64,000 bases of DNA from Sphingobacteriaceae bacterium GW460-11-11-14-LB5 (lineage in GTDB: Bacteria > Bacteroidota > Bacteroidia > Sphingobacteriales > Sphingobacteriaceae). This document shows positions 53,208-60,897 of the stretch, in pieces (the first letter of the stretch is position 1; every line of letters begins with the position of its first letter). Below the pieces are notes generated by a model. The model ran no database searches, was not told where the DNA came from, and saw only the letters and a list, made by a program, of their open reading frames with translations. The stretch covers positions 5,890,001 through 5,954,000 of the forward strand of contig CP021237.1 in assembly GCA_002151545.1 (NCBI GenBank). The letters are read 5' to 3'. The translations under genes were made by a program, and so were the position numbers.

Positions 53208-54368
53208 ATGAACAAACATTTCGATCTTATTGTAATTGGTGGAGGGATTTTAGGAACATTCCATGCTTACCATGCATTACTTTCGGGCAAATCGGTTTTG
53301 CAGCTCGAAAAAGACAATTTCCCGGTAGGCGCAACCGTGCGCAATTTTGGTCAGGTGGTGCCCTCGGGTATGGAAGCCGAATGGTTCGAATACGGTGTTG
53401 CGGGATTAGATATTTATAAATCTATCCAGCAAGAATTTGATATTTCTGTGCAGCAAAATGGTAGTGTGTACATTGCATCAGATAACGATGAGCAGACTTT
53501 GATCCACGAGCTGAAGGCACATTACGATACCATTGGTTATGAAACTGAATTGCTTAGTCAGGACGCGGTTTTAAAAAAATATCCTGCTATTAAATCTTCT
53601 TACGCCAAAGAAGCCATCTTTTTTCCGCAGGAAATTAGTGTAGCGCCAGATCAGATGATCCACCGTTTACACGAATATATGCAGAATAAGTTTGCACAAT
53701 ACACCCTTAAATATAATAGTCCGGTTACCGCTTGCGAAAGTAAAGGTGCTGGTGTGGAGGTTGGTTTAAGAAACAATGCCGAACGCTTTACGGCAGAAAA
53801 AGCCATTATCTGTAACGGTTACGAATTTAAATTACTTTATCCCGAACTGTTTAGCGAAAGCGGTATTGTGGTTAGTAAACTGCAAATGATGCGCAGTATT
53901 CCTATGCCAGAGGTAGCTTTAGCAGGGAATATTTTAACGGGCTTAACCACCAGGCGTTATGAGAGTTTTGAGCACTATTGCCCTTCTTTTAAAAGCATTA
54001 AAACGCCGGAGCATTACGAAGAACTGAAAAAATGGGGCATTCATATCCTGTTTAAGAAAGCTGCGGATAATACGATCATTATTGGCGATTCGCATGTGTA
54101 TGCCGATGTAAATCATTTCGACGATCTTGGCTTCGATTTAAGCCATCACATTAATGAGCTGATGCTGGAAGAAGCAGCCCGTATTGTCGATTTCGATGTC
54201 CGCAAACTGCAAAGTACCTGGGCCGGATTTTATCCGCAGCACGCCACAAAACATATTGTAACATACGATCTGGATGATCGCATCCACATCCGTACAGCTA
54301 TTGGTGGCAAAGGAATGACGGCCAGTGCAGGCTATGCTGCAGAAAGTATTAAGAAAATATTTAGTTAA
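53208..54368 (+). CDS. FAD-dependent oxidoreductase, TIGR03364 type (probable aminophosphonate oxidase)
   Basis: A 386-aa DAO-family flavoprotein: FAD-binding DLIVIGGGILGTFHAYHALLSGKSVLQLEKD (residues 6-36), GATVRNFGQVVPSGMEAEWFEYG, and C-terminal STWAGFYPQ..TAIGGKGMTASAGYAAE. This matches the TIGR03364 group, which by synteny is linked to phosphonatase-like HAD proteins and proposed to oxidatively deaminate an aminophosphonate. Here the HAD partner upstream is broken. Its stop codon lies within copy 3 of the shared 17-bp motif. Confidence 0.88.
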   Translation: MNKHFDLIVIGGGILGTFHAYHALLSGKSVLQLEKDNFPVGATVRNFGQVVPSGMEAEWFEYGVAGLDIYKSIQQEFDISVQQNGSVYIASDNDEQTLIHELKAHYDTIGYETELLSQDAVLKKYPAIKSSYAKEAIFFPQEISVAPDQMIHRLHEYMQNKFAQYTLKYNSPVTACESKGAGVEVGLRNNAERFTAEKAIICNGYEFKLLYPELFSESGIVVSKLQMMRSIPMPEVALAGNILTGLTTRRYESFEHYCPSFKSIKTPEHYEELKKWGIHILFKKAADNTIIIGDSHVYADVNHFDDLGFDLSHHINELMLEEAARIVDFDVRKLQSTWAGFYPQHATKHIVTYDLDDRIHIRTAIGGKGMTASAGYAAESIKKIFS

Positions 54369-54380
54369 CAAATACTAAAC
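54364..54380. promoter_or_regulatory. Shared 17-bp motif, copy 3 (GTTAACAAATACTAAAC)
   Basis: 15 of 17 identical to copy 2. It overlaps the oxidoreductase stop codon and lies 92 bp upstream of the SusC start. A -7-like box TATCATTG is at 54435-54442, so this copy is further from its promoter than the others, and a second GTTAAC stands at 54399-54404. Confidence 0.55.
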
Positions 54381-54472
54381 AAAAACTAAGGTTTTTGTTA
54401 ACTGAAAGTTGGCATTACGCTAACATGCACATCTTATCATTGCATCTATAAAACCTAAAAAATTATAGATAA

Positions 54473-57400
54473 ATGAAACATCTCTACAAGATGAAGATGT
54501 GCATGATAGTTTTGCTGCTATTATGCCTCACGCCTTATTTTACATGGGCGCAAACAAAAATTGCTGGTCTGGTTAAAGACGATGCACAACAGCCAATCCC
54601 TGGCGTTAGTGTACTGGTAAAAGGCACTAAAAGAGCGACCTCTACCGATTTATCAGGTCGCTTTAGCCTCGATGCCAAAACAGGTGAAACACTTGTTTTG
54701 AGTTCAATCGGATTTCTTCCTCAGGAAGTTCAGGTTACTGCGGCAAACCTGACCATAACTTTAAAAACAGACTCGAAAAACTTAAACGAAGTGGTGGTTA
54801 CCGCCCTTGGTATCCGTAAAGAAAAAAGAAACCTGGGTTATGCCATTCAGGAAGTAAAAGGTGCCGATCTGGTAAAAGCCAGGGAAGCGAATCCGGTAAA
54901 CGGATTGGTGGGAAAAGTAGCCGGTTTAACTGTAGGAGTATCTTCAGAGCTTTTGGGCCGCTCATCGCTTTACCTTCGTGGTAACGATGTTAATTTAGTC
55001 GTGGTAGATGGGGTGCCGATCAATTCAGATACCTGGAACATCAATCCCGATGATATTGACACTTACACCGTGCTTAAAGGCCCGGCAGCAGCAGCATTAT
55101 ATGGTTATCAGGCTTATAATGGTGCATTATTAATCACCACCAAAAGAGGTAAGTTAAGTGATAAAGGTTTTACAGTTGAACTAAACTCAAGCACGCAGTT
55201 TAACAAAGGTTTTATCGCTTTACCAAAAAGCCAGGACGAGTACGGGCCAGGTGAGCACAGTGCCTATGCCTTTGGCGATGGAAAAGGTGGTGGCTTAAAC
55301 GATGGCGATTACGATATCTGGGGTCCAAAATTCGAAGGGCAATTAATCCCGCAGTACGATAGTCCGGTGGTAAACGGCGTGCGCCAGGGTACGCCATGGG
55401 TGGCCCGCGGAAAAGATAACTTAAAGCGTTTCATCCAAACCGGATTACTTTCTGCAAACAATATTGCTTTATCTTCTGCAACGGATAAGTATAATTTAAG
55501 GGTTTCTATTTCCAATAATTACCAGAAAGGAATTATACCGAATACACAATTAAATATCAATAATTTTAATGTAAGTGGTTCTTATAACATCAGCCCGAAA
55601 TTAAGGGCCGAAGCCTATATCAATTACAGTCGTCAGTTTTCTGATAACATACCGGATGTAAACTATGGCCCGAACAGTGTAATTTATAACATGACGCTTT
55701 GGGGCGGTGCCGACTGGAATATCGACGACATGAAAAACTACTGGCAGCCAGGCAAAGAAGGCATTCAGTCTATCTATGCAGAATACCAGCGTTACCATAA
55801 TCCTTATTTTATGTCGTACGAATGGTTGCGCGGACATAAAAAGAACGATATTAACGGTTATGCTTCATTAAACTATAATGTAAGCAAAGGGCTGGACGTT
55901 TTGTTAAAAACACAAATTTCGACCTACGATCAGTTAAGAACCGAGAAAATGCCATTTTCTGCCCACCCGTACGGACGTGAAGAAGGTTTAGGTGATTACA
56001 GGGAAGACCGCCGCAGCATGTTCGAGAACAATACCCAGCTGATTTTGAAATACAACAAAAACGTTGGCGATATATTGGAGATCAGCGCTTTTGGTGGCGG
56101 TAATGCCCGTAACTTCAGCTACAATTCGAGTTTTACCACGACCGATTATTTAAATGTTCCGAATGTATATAACTTTTCGAACTCTAAAAATCCGGTAAAA
56201 GCTTTCGATTTCAATTCTCAAATGTTGGTGCTAAGTGCCTTTTATTCGGTTGATTTAAGCTTTAAAAAATACCTGAATATCAATACCACAGGTCGTGTAG
56301 ATAAAAACTCTGCACTTGCTCCGGGCAACAATGCTGCATTCTATCCTTCGGTTTCGTTAAGTTCGGTAATTTCCGATTATGTAAAAATGCCTGCTTTTAT
56401 TTCATTTGCAAAAGTAAGGGCATCGTATGCAAACGTTAAAGATCCGGGTTTGGGTACGCAGGAATTTATTGGGGCGACGCCATTACAAACTTATCCGCTC
56501 GGTTATGGTGCAGAATACACTTCGTCATATGGTGGTCCTGGATATGGCCTTTCTTCTCCATATAGCATCAGACCAACCTATAATAATCAAACAGGCGCCT
56601 ATTATACCAATAACCTGATCGATCTGAATGCAGTAAAAGCGCAGAGCAGAACCAATTACGAAGGGGGTATCGACCTGAAATTTCTTAAAAACAGGTTAGG
56701 TTTCGAAGCCACTTATTTCAGGTATATCGATGGACCGAAAATTATCAGACAAAATATCTCAGCAGCTACAGGTTACCAGACCAATACCATTAACGGCCGT
56801 AAAACGCAAAACAGTGGTGTGGAGTTAAGTTTGTCGGGCGCACCAATTCTGACCGATAAATTTGGCTGGGACGTAATGATCAACTGGTCGACCTACAAAC
56901 AAATTTACAAAGAACTTGCCCCTGGCGAAACATCGGTTGATCAGTTCTTTAAAACCGGCGACCGTATCGATAATATCTATGGTTCTGTTTTAGCTAAAAC
57001 ACCAGGCGGACAGGTAATCCATACTTCAAGCGGAACACCAATCTCATTGCCGGTGAATCAATTGTTAGGGCACGCCGATCCAAACTGGGTATGGAGTATT
57101 GGTAATAAATTCAGGTATGAGAATTTCTCTTTCAGCTTCCAGTTAGATGGTAAAGTGGGTGGGGTAATGCAAGATTACGTGAGGTTAAAATCGTTTCAGG
57201 GCGGTCGTCAGATCGAAACCATTCAGGGTAAAATGGGTGAGGCCAGATACCAGGATTACCTGCGTGTAAACGATCCAGCTTACAAAGGTACCTGGGTAGG
57301 CGATGGGGTGGTTATTGCCAATGGCGGTAAACTTAACTTCGATCCGGTTACAGGTGTAATTACCAACTACGGCGACCTGTCTTTTACACCAAACACCACA

Positions 57401-57700
57401 CCTCAGTTATTACAAGATTATCTGGGTGTTTTTTATGGTGCCAAAGAAAATACCATGATGAGCCGTACCTACGCCAAATTACGCGAAGTAACCTTTGGTT
57501 ACCAGTTACCTAAAAAGTTATTGGAGCGCACATTTATCAAATCGGCCAATATTTCGGTAGTAGGACGTAACCTGTTGTACTTTATCAATTCTACCTATAA
57601 TGATGTGGATGTAGATCAGTATTCGGGTAGAGAAGGTACCTCTACGTTACAAACACCAACTACACGAAGTGTAGGCTTTAACCTTAATATTACTTTTTAA
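54473..57700 (+). CDS. SusC/RagA-family TonB-linked outer membrane transporter (phosphonate cluster)
   Basis: A 1075-aa SusC homologue. The signal peptide ends TWAQ; a carboxypeptidase-like domain (residues about 29-110, IAGLVKDDAQQPIPGVSVLVKG), the TonB-box region LNEVVVTALGIRKEKRNLGY (about 105-125), a plug (to about 235) and a barrel ending FNLNITF follow. The TALGI variant of the SusC signature differs from the VGYG of the copy at 24.8 kb, so the two are not recent duplicates. It is paired with the SusD-like gene 10 bp later. Confidence 0.95.
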   Translation: MKHLYKMKMCMIVLLLLCLTPYFTWAQTKIAGLVKDDAQQPIPGVSVLVKGTKRATSTDLSGRFSLDAKTGETLVLSSIGFLPQEVQVTAANLTITLKTDSKNLNEVVVTALGIRKEKRNLGYAIQEVKGADLVKAREANPVNGLVGKVAGLTVGVSSELLGRSSLYLRGNDVNLVVVDGVPINSDTWNINPDDIDTYTVLKGPAAAALYGYQAYNGALLITTKRGKLSDKGFTVELNSSTQFNKGFIALPKSQDEYGPGEHSAYAFGDGKGGGLNDGDYDIWGPKFEGQLIPQYDSPVVNGVRQGTPWVARGKDNLKRFIQTGLLSANNIALSSATDKYNLRVSISNNYQKGIIPNTQLNINNFNVSGSYNISPKLRAEAYINYSRQFSDNIPDVNYGPNSVIYNMTLWGGADWNIDDMKNYWQPGKEGIQSIYAEYQRYHNPYFMSYEWLRGHKKNDINGYASLNYNVSKGLDVLLKTQISTYDQLRTEKMPFSAHPYGREEGLGDYREDRRSMFENNTQLILKYNKNVGDILEISAFGGGNARNFSYNSSFTTTDYLNVPNVYNFSNSKNPVKAFDFNSQMLVLSAFYSVDLSFKKYLNINTTGRVDKNSALAPGNNAAFYPSVSLSSVISDYVKMPAFISFAKVRASYANVKDPGLGTQEFIGATPLQTYPLGYGAEYTSSYGGPGYGLSSPYSIRPTYNNQTGAYYTNNLIDLNAVKAQSRTNYEGGIDLKFLKNRLGFEATYFRYIDGPKIIRQNISAATGYQTNTINGRKTQNSGVELSLSGAPILTDKFGWDVMINWSTYKQIYKELAPGETSVDQFFKTGDRIDNIYGSVLAKTPGGQVIHTSSGTPISLPVNQLLGHADPNWVWSIGNKFRYENFSFSFQLDGKVGGVMQDYVRLKSFQGGRQIETIQGKMGEARYQDYLRVNDPAYKGTWVGDGVVIANGGKLNFDPVTGVITNYGDLSFTPNTTPQLLQDYLGVFYGAKENTMMSRTYAKLREVTFGYQLPKKLLERTFIKSANISVVGRNLLYFINSTYNDVDVDQYSGREGTSTLQTPTTRSVGFNLNITF

Positions 57701-57710
57701 TCGCTAGAAC

Positions 57711-59279
57711 ATGAAATCAATATATAAAATCCTGTTCCTCTTCATCATCGTTGCTGTTTGCGGCGGATGTAAGAAAGAATTTGAAGAAAATTTTAAAAAT
57801 CCAAACCAGGCCGAAACCGTTCCGCCGAACTTATTGTTGAACGGTATTTTGTTCGACATGTATGAAGCCCCTTTTTCGGGCTCGGAAAGATGGAACCAAT
57901 ACACGGCGGCCAATTATTTCTATTATGCCAACAATAACTACGATTGGACAGGTGCTACTTTAGATTACACTACTTTAAAAAATGTGGTTAAAATGGAAGA
58001 AGAAGCCAATCGTTTAGGTGGTGCAGTAGCTAAACCTTACCTGGCTTTGGCTAAATTCTTTAAAGCCTATTTCTTTGTGAAAATGAGTTTGAAAGTAGGC
58101 GATCTACCGATGATGGAAGCTTTAAAAGGTTTCGCTAACCTGACTCCAAAGTACGATACCCAAAAAGATATTTTTAAACAATCCTTAACCTGGTTAGAAG
58201 AATCGAACACCGATTTAACCGCTTTAATTGCAGCGGGCAACAAGGAATTAAAAGGCGATATCTACCTTAAAAATGACCTGATTGCCTGGCAAAAGGTAGT
58301 GAATACCTTTAAATTAAGAACCCTGATCCAGTTGAGTGCCAAAGTAGACGATGCCGATTTGCAGGTTAAACAACAGTTTGCTGCGGTATTGGGTAATGCA
58401 GGCAAATACCCGGTAATGGATAGCATGGCCGATAACCTGCAGTTTGTGTACAACGAAAGTTTTAACAAATACCCAAACAACAAGGATAACTTTGGTAACG
58501 ATGCTTTGCGTTATAACATGGCTGGTACTTATTTAAATACACTTTCGGGTTATAAAGACCCAAGAGCCTATATGGTTGCCGAACCAGCAAGAGGAATAGC
58601 CGAAGCCAATGGCTATGCCATTACCGATTACCGCAATTTTATCGGCGCAAGCTCTGGCGAAGATCAGGGGGTGATGCTGGATAAAGTACAGAAAGGATTG
58701 TATTCGCTTATTGGTCGTAACCGGTATTACAGCGGTTATACTGCCGAAAATACCTTTATCATTTCTTATCCAGAGCTCTGTTTTATTAAAGCCGAAGGCA
58801 TTAACCGTGGCTGGGCAACTGGCGATGCCGAAAGCTGGTATAAAAAAGGCATCCAGGCATCTATTGCTTTTTACGGAATTAAAGATGGCAGCAATGTGGT
58901 AACCTTTTTGAAAAAGGACGGTAAGCTAGGCGAATTTGAAACTTACAATGTAAACTTCACTTTCGAGACGGATTATTATGCACAGCCTGTTATCAAGTAT
59001 GCAGGCAATACGGCTGCGGGTTTAACACAAATCCTAACCCAAAAATACCTGGCGTTTTTTCGTAATTCGGGTTTCGAAGCTTATTATCAGTACCGCAGAA
59101 CAGGCATACCCGAATTCCTGGTAGGGCCGGGTACAGGTAACAGCCAAAGGATTCCGAAACGTTTTCAGTACCCTACTATAGAAAGAACGACCAACGGCGA
59201 AAACCTAAAACAGGCTCTACTTCGCCAATATAGCGGAATTGACGATATTAACCTGGCGCCTTGGATTGTTAAACCCTAA
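57711..59279 (+). CDS. SusD/RagB-like lipoprotein (SusD-like_2 type)
   Basis: A 522-aa lipoprotein (lipobox AVCGGC, Cys about 20) partnering the SusC in front. It has the SusD-like TPR helices (LALAKFFKAYFFVKMSLKVGDLPMMEAL, about 108-135) and SYPELCFIKAEGINRGWATGDAESWYKKGI near 345. It ends RQYSGIDDINLAPWIVKP rather than with the classical QNPGW, as in the SusD-like_2/RagB-like group with non-glycan or peptide-like ligands. With the neighbours this suggests uptake of a phosphonate-bearing molecule, which is inference. Confidence 0.9.
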   Translation: MKSIYKILFLFIIVAVCGGCKKEFEENFKNPNQAETVPPNLLLNGILFDMYEAPFSGSERWNQYTAANYFYYANNNYDWTGATLDYTTLKNVVKMEEEANRLGGAVAKPYLALAKFFKAYFFVKMSLKVGDLPMMEALKGFANLTPKYDTQKDIFKQSLTWLEESNTDLTALIAAGNKELKGDIYLKNDLIAWQKVVNTFKLRTLIQLSAKVDDADLQVKQQFAAVLGNAGKYPVMDSMADNLQFVYNESFNKYPNNKDNFGNDALRYNMAGTYLNTLSGYKDPRAYMVAEPARGIAEANGYAITDYRNFIGASSGEDQGVMLDKVQKGLYSLIGRNRYYSGYTAENTFIISYPELCFIKAEGINRGWATGDAESWYKKGIQASIAFYGIKDGSNVVTFLKKDGKLGEFETYNVNFTFETDYYAQPVIKYAGNTAAGLTQILTQKYLAFFRNSGFEAYYQYRRTGIPEFLVGPGTGNSQRIPKRFQYPTIERTTNGENLKQALLRQYSGIDDINLAPWIVKP

Positions 59280-59314
59280 TTGGTAATGGTCTGATATTCA
59301 GTTTGAAATATACG

Positions 59315-59349
59315 AAACGATCCTCCGTTGCAAATGGAGGATCGTTTTC
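59315..59349 (+). terminator. Terminator of the SusC/SusD operon
   Basis: Perfect 12-bp stem AAACGATCCTCC / GGAGGATCGTTT with a 9-base loop and a T-rich tail, 36 bp past the SusD-like stop codon. Confidence 0.85.
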
Positions 59350-59371
59350 TTAAACAATAATTGAATTAATT

Positions 59372-59403
59372 TTTGCATAAATAGTTTAAAAGCGCTAATA
59401 TTG
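59372..59403 (+). promoter_or_regulatory. Promoter of tRNA-Asn copy 2
   Basis: TTTG (59372-59375), 20-bp spacer, TAATATTG (59396-59403): the same promoter as copy 1, in a better form of the -33 box. The downstream leader with hairpin TCGTTTtaggAAACGA is also shared, so tRNA, leader and promoter were duplicated as a unit of about 180 bp. Confidence 0.7.
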
Positions 59404-59474
59404 CACTCCCAAAACGAACAAGGGTATTTAACTGCAAAGTGTAAATAAACCTCGTTTTAGGAAACGACCAGTAC

Positions 59475-59548
59475 TCCTTCTTAGCTCAGCTGGTTAGAGC
59501 ATCTGACTGTTAATCAGAGGGTCGCTGGTTCGAGCCCAGCAGAGGGAG
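59475..59548 (+). tRNA. tRNA-Asn (anticodon GTT), copy 2, CCA not encoded
   Basis: Identical to copy 1 from the first acceptor base to the discriminator G, with anticodon GTT. The next bases are CAGATT, so CCA is not in the DNA and must be added after transcription. A loss of CCA at exactly this point is what is expected if foreign DNA has been joined at the tRNA 3' end. Confidence 0.96.
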
Positions 59549-59555
59549 CAGATTG

Positions 59556-59592
59556 AAAGCCTTACAACACCGTTGTAAGGCTTTTTTATTTT
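59556..59592 (+). terminator. Terminator of tRNA-Asn copy 2
   Basis: Stem AAGCCTTACAAC / GTTGTAAGGCTT with a 3-base loop, then TTTTATTTTT. It differs from the terminator after copy 1. Confidence 0.9.
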
Positions 59593-59618
59593 TAAAGGTT
59601 TTTATGGACCCAAACCTA

Positions 59619-59712
59619 TACTGCGTATTTCGGCAAAAGTGTACACGCGTTTCGCATTTATGCTGACACCCTATTTCGCTGCAAACTGACGAGCTGTTTC
59701 GGACCAAACTGA
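59619..59712. repeat. Four degenerate ~23-bp tandem repeats, possible IS21-family terminus
   Basis: TTTCG recurs at 59628, 59650, 59674 and 59697 (spacing 22, 24 and 23). Two full units are clear: CTGACACCCTATTTCGCTGCAAA and CTGACGAGCTGTTTCGGACCAAA, followed by a third CTGAC. Multiple internal repeats of this sort are typical of IS21-family ends, but no istA/istB gene is present nearby, so only a remnant end is proposed. Confidence 0.5.
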
Positions 59713-60080
59713 CGGCGCTGATCTTTGGATCAGAATTTCTTCACTCAGTAAACCCATTTAATTTTATAAGTTCAGGCCAAATAAAAGGCTCAGGCGTTAA
59801 ATTACTGCTAGATGCAATCTTCGATCTGTCTGGTGGGGTTTGGATGCTGTGGCGCGTCTTTTAGGTGGAATTCTGCAATGATTTTTTATTAAAGATCCAT
59901 TGTTGATCTAAAAAGATAGGTTGGATGTGAACCTGAATTAGATGAATCTGGTTGCTGCCAGGAAGAAGGATATTTGAAGTCGAGGCCTGTTTTTGTTCAG
60001 AGGGAAAAGGAACATTTTAGACAGCCGCCCGGCAATCAAATTCGCGTACAGTTTGGCCCGAAATGGATTGACCAGTTTCA
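59713..60080. other. Gene-free spacer of the accessory region
   Basis: About 370 bp between the tandem repeats and the truncated DUF932 gene. Short frames on both strands are unconvincing. The last part (GGCCCGAAATGGATTGACCAG) may be decayed 5' sequence of the DUF932 gene in another frame. Confidence 0.5.
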
Positions 60081-60698
60081 TTGAAATATGCATTAATAGA
60101 ACAGTTTTTGTTTCTCACTACTTCGCACGATGGCTTTGGAAGCATTACCGCATCATTTACACCGATTAGGATTTGTTGCCAAAACACATTGAATGCCGCT
60201 TTGAGAAATCGGAGCAATGCAATCAAAATACGCCATACAGCAAGCGCACACGATAGGCTAAAAGAAGCACATAAACTGTTGGGCATTACAAATCTGTTGG
60301 CAAAAGAAATGGAGGGGGTTTTTAACCAATGGTCAAAAGTAAGGATTACCGATAAGCAGGTTAAAAAATTGGTGCAGATTGCGATGGCTCCGAATAAGGA
60401 AACTTTGCAGAATTTGCAAACAGGAAAAAAGGACGAATTTTCTAGTGTGTTTACCAATATGGTAGATAATGTTTTGGAATATACCGCCACAAGCCCTACC
60501 CAACACATGGAAACCACAAAAGGCACTTTATTTGGTGCTTATAATGGGGTTACGGGGTATTTTCAGAACGTGAAAAATTATAAAGACACTGAAACAAAAT
60601 TTAAATCCATTATGGCAGGTAATGCATTCGGAAAGGCACAGACTACATTTGATTTGTGCAATGAATTTGCACAAATTGGTGTGAATGCCTTGAATTAG
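60081..60698 (+). pseudogene. 5'-truncated DUF932 (phage/plasmid-like, TIGR03299-type) gene
   Basis: The frame (205 codons from a TTG) encodes the C-terminal half of a DUF932 protein: LFLTTSHDGFGSITASFTPIRICCQNTLNAALRN, IKIRHTASAHDRLKEAHKLLGI and a conserved C-terminus with AYNGVTGYFQNVKNY. Full-length members have some 320-360 residues, so the N-terminal part is missing; a stop lies in frame just upstream. DUF932 genes belong to plasmids, phages and integrative elements. The overlapping minus-strand frame is a shadow. A hairpin terminator follows. Confidence 0.8.
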
Positions 60699-60719
60699 TA
60701 GTAATGAATAATTAAATAG

Positions 60720-60748
60720 GCACTAAGAACTATTGTTCTTAGTGCTTT
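60720..60748 (+). terminator. Terminator between DUF932 remnant and Argonaute operon
   Basis: Perfect 11-bp stem GCACTAAGAAC / GTTCTTAGTGC with loop TATT and a T-containing tail, 22 bp past the DUF932 stop. It separates the Argonaute operon from upstream transcription. Confidence 0.75.
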
Positions 60749-60897
60749 GCGTTGCCCAAAATTTCAGGCGGCCCTTGCGGGCAATAAGTGTTTTAACTTT
60801 TGATTAATGAGATAAATAATAATTATATTGCAAGTTGATATATGATTTTTAACAATTAAATTAAAACTCATTAAATAATAATTGATTCTGCAATATA

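Noticed and set aside
60017..60526. 169-codon open frame on the minus strand opposite the DUF932 fragment
   Set aside because: The plus-strand frame matches DUF932 throughout, and the minus frame has no family features or plausible start signals, so it is a shadow.
60798..60840. Promoter for the Argonaute operon (TTTTG ... TTATATTG)
   Set aside because: The boxes are about 30 bp apart, against 19-21 expected, and the -7 box has two mismatches, so no promoter is claimed.
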